Assembly: GCF_003316695.1 (NCBI RefSeq)
Contig: NZ_PDKB01000014.1
Location: forward strand, 1 to 64,000
Direction of reading: 5' to 3'
From: Aliarcobacter vitoriensis
Lineage (GTDB): Bacteria > Campylobacterota > Campylobacteria > Campylobacterales > Arcobacteraceae
DNA: 64,000 nucleotides
The translations under genes were made by a program, and so were the position numbers. The notes below the pieces were generated by a model, which was not told the origin of the DNA, made no database searches, and saw only the letters and a list, made by a program, of their open reading frames with translations. Within the stretch, counting starts at the first letter, position 1; each line of letters starts with the position of its first letter. Positions 62,931-64,000 of this stretch are shown here, in pieces.

Positions 62931-63432
62931 TAGATAGTTTTTTCCATTTTCTTAATCTTCCTTGTGCATTTAGGTACGGAGAAGATGTGTTGAACTGTAT
63001 CATTCTTCCCAACGTCCACTTTTCATACCAAGCAACATCATAAAGTTCTTTATTTGATTTATTTTCTATTAGAGTTAAAATATCTTCAACTTTTTTGTCT
63101 AGTTTCTCTTTTAGAGTATTGAAATCATCATCTTTATAATCTTCATAAAATTTTTGTGCAAGTTTTCCTAGCTGATTCCATTTATAACCTGTTTCTGGAA
63201 AATCAACTTTTTCATTATTATCTTGTTTTATATTCCATTTTAAGACCAATTCTTGCCAACCAAGAAGATATGATAAAAGATTGTTTATAGACATAAAAGT
63301 ACCTTTTGAATGTCCTTCTAAATCTTTTTTAGTAGTTAATTCAAGAGGTATATTTTCTAACTCTTTTTTGAGTTTATTGTAGTTTTTATTTATAGCATTT
63401 AGTAGTTCTTCTTTATTTGTTGGAACTGCCAT
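62923..63432 (-). CDS. ClbS/DfsB-family four-helix-bundle protein
   Basis: 169 residues, all-helical, DinB-like. PTNKEELLNAINKNYNKL and FMSINNLLSYLLGWQELVLKW, then PETGYKWNQLGKLAQKFY and WYEKWTLGRMIQFNTSSPY, follow the ClbS/DfsB pattern. ClbS protects against colibactin, but most family members have no known job. It lies 29 bp downstream of purM on the same strand. Confidence 0.85.
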   Translation of the reverse strand: MAVPTNKEELLNAINKNYNKLKKELENIPLELTTKKDLEGHSKGTFMSINNLLSYLLGWQELVLKWNIKQDNNEKVDFPETGYKWNQLGKLAQKFYEDYKDDDFNTLKEKLDKKVEDILTLIENKSNKELYDVAWYEKWTLGRMIQFNTSSPYLNAQGRLRKWKKLSTI

Positions 63433-63461
63433 AAATTTATTTTATAAAGTATCTAAAATTC

Positions 63462-64000
63462 TTAGATAAACTCTACTTTTTTCTCACCTGATTTTAATTC
63501 ACCAATTATATAACCATCAGTATTAGCTAAAATATCATCAACATTTGAAGGATTTACAACTAGTACCATTCCAACACCCATATTAAATGTTCTATACATC
63601 TCTTCAAGTTCTACGTGTTTTCCCATAAATTCAAAGATTGGTAAAACTTTGATTTTATTTCTTTCAACTACTGCTGTTAGATTTTCTGGTAGTACTCTTG
63701 GTAAATTTTCAGTAATTCCACCACCAGTTATATGAGCTAAAGCATTTATTTTGTCTTTATTTGCTTTGAATTCTTTTACATAAATTCTTGTTGGTTCAAG
63801 TAAAACATCTTTTAGTTTTTTACCTTGGAAATCATCTTCTAAACTCATTCCTAATTTTTCAAGTAAAAGTTTTCTAACAAGTGAAAAACCATTTGAGTGA
63901 ACACCAGAACTAGGAAGTGCAATCAAAATATCACCAGCTTGTACTTTTGAGATTCTATCAAGTTCATCTTTTTCAGCTATCCCTACACAAAAACCAGCTA
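63462..64000 (-). CDS. purM: Phosphoribosylformylglycinamidine cyclo-ligase, C-terminal part (cut by window end)
   Basis: The last ~180 residues are visible: AGFCVGIAEKDELDR, GDILIALPSSGVHSNGFSLVRKLL, AHITGGGITENLPRVLP, EMYRTFNMGVGMVLVV. These are AIR-synthetase signatures (GIASSGxHSNGxSL and TGGGxxxN). Fifth step of purine synthesis. The frame stays open to the window end, so the N-terminus lies beyond it. Confidence 0.95.
   Translation of the reverse strand, partial: AGFCVGIAEKDELDRISKVQAGDILIALPSSGVHSNGFSLVRKLLLEKLGMSLEDDFQGKKLKDVLLEPTRIYVKEFKANKDKINALAHITGGGITENLPRVLPENLTAVVERNKIKVLPIFEFMGKHVELEEMYRTFNMGVGMVLVVNPSNVDDILANTDGYIIGELKSGEKKVEFI

Overview
The window reads as a stretch of chromosome from a low-GC, Gram-negative member of the Campylobacterota, most likely the Arcobacter group (Arcobacteraceae). 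The reasons are the very AT-rich sequence, short intergenic gaps, gene neighbourhoods known from Campylobacter and Arcobacter (mrp near thiC; ispDF, then an HP1021/Cj1608-type regulator, then pgpA; DUF507 next to carA), a Tat-exported sulfide:quinone oxidoreductase, and many small regulators. An ectoine operon suggests a salt-tolerant or marine lineage. I see no rRNA, tRNA, CRISPR array, insertion sequence or prophage. Apart from the two genes cut by the window ends, almost everything looks like intact core genome with a few accessory modules.

Layout. 1-1.0 kb: start of a chemoreceptor gene, coupled to a 64-residue ORF. 1.2-3.8 kb: sulfur module (triple-rhodanese protein and Tat-exported SQR). 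3.9-7.7 kb: mobA, leuC, lspA and glmM on the minus strand. 7.7-9.1 kb: rpsT-prfA. 10-19 kb: a complete phosphate regulon, pstS, an EAL-CBS-GGDEF c-di-GMP enzyme, pstCAB, phoU, psiE and a PhoB/PhoR-like pair, with two matching Pho-box promoters. 19.1-19.9 kb: rplM-rpsI, ending at a strong terminator. 20-24 kb: tenA, a peptide-binding protein, a HAD phosphatase and an AbrB-type permease. 23.9-24.5 kb: an unusual stand-alone Hsp90-like ATPase fragment. 24.6-27.9 kb: a Mla-type lipid transport operon. 28-32.4 kb: MarR/SDR pair, luxS, two methyltransferase-like genes, a DD-carboxypeptidase and a membrane protein. 32.4-39.7 kb: metH, a lipoprotein, ilvE, an SPFH protein and hisIE. 39.8-42.7 kb: a small zinc-finger protein, a MerR-like regulator and ectABC. 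42.7-45.9 kb: mrp, thiC and a spermidine-synthase-like gene behind a TPP riboswitch with its terminator. 46.2-49.6 kb: HDOD protein, ispDF, HP1021-like regulator and pgpA. 49.6-52.4 kb: an XRE regulator divergent from five small unknown genes, with paired operators. 52.5-57.3 kb: carA, DUF507, purA, hisZ and a class V aminotransferase. 57.4-61.8 kb: three YceI paralogues, a MarR regulator and a dioxygenase/FMN reductase/pirin operon. 61.9-64 kb: GAPDH-like gene, ClbS/DfsB-like gene and the 3' part of purM.

Most notable points: CarA has lost every residue of the glutaminase catalytic triad (Cys to Gly at 269; the HPE motif is gone), implying ammonia-dependent carbamoyl phosphate synthesis. A 189-residue protein aligns with the N-terminal domain of HtpG but lacks the ATP-lid region and both other domains. 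The XRE-linked five-gene cassette is the best candidate for an undescribed accessory system. Several regulatory architectures can be read directly: duplicated Pho boxes, tandem 17-bp inverted repeats before ectA, paired MarR-type operators, and a GAAA-tetraloop hairpin that encloses the luxS stop codon and the next start codon. All family names come from recognising motifs by eye; no database search was run.
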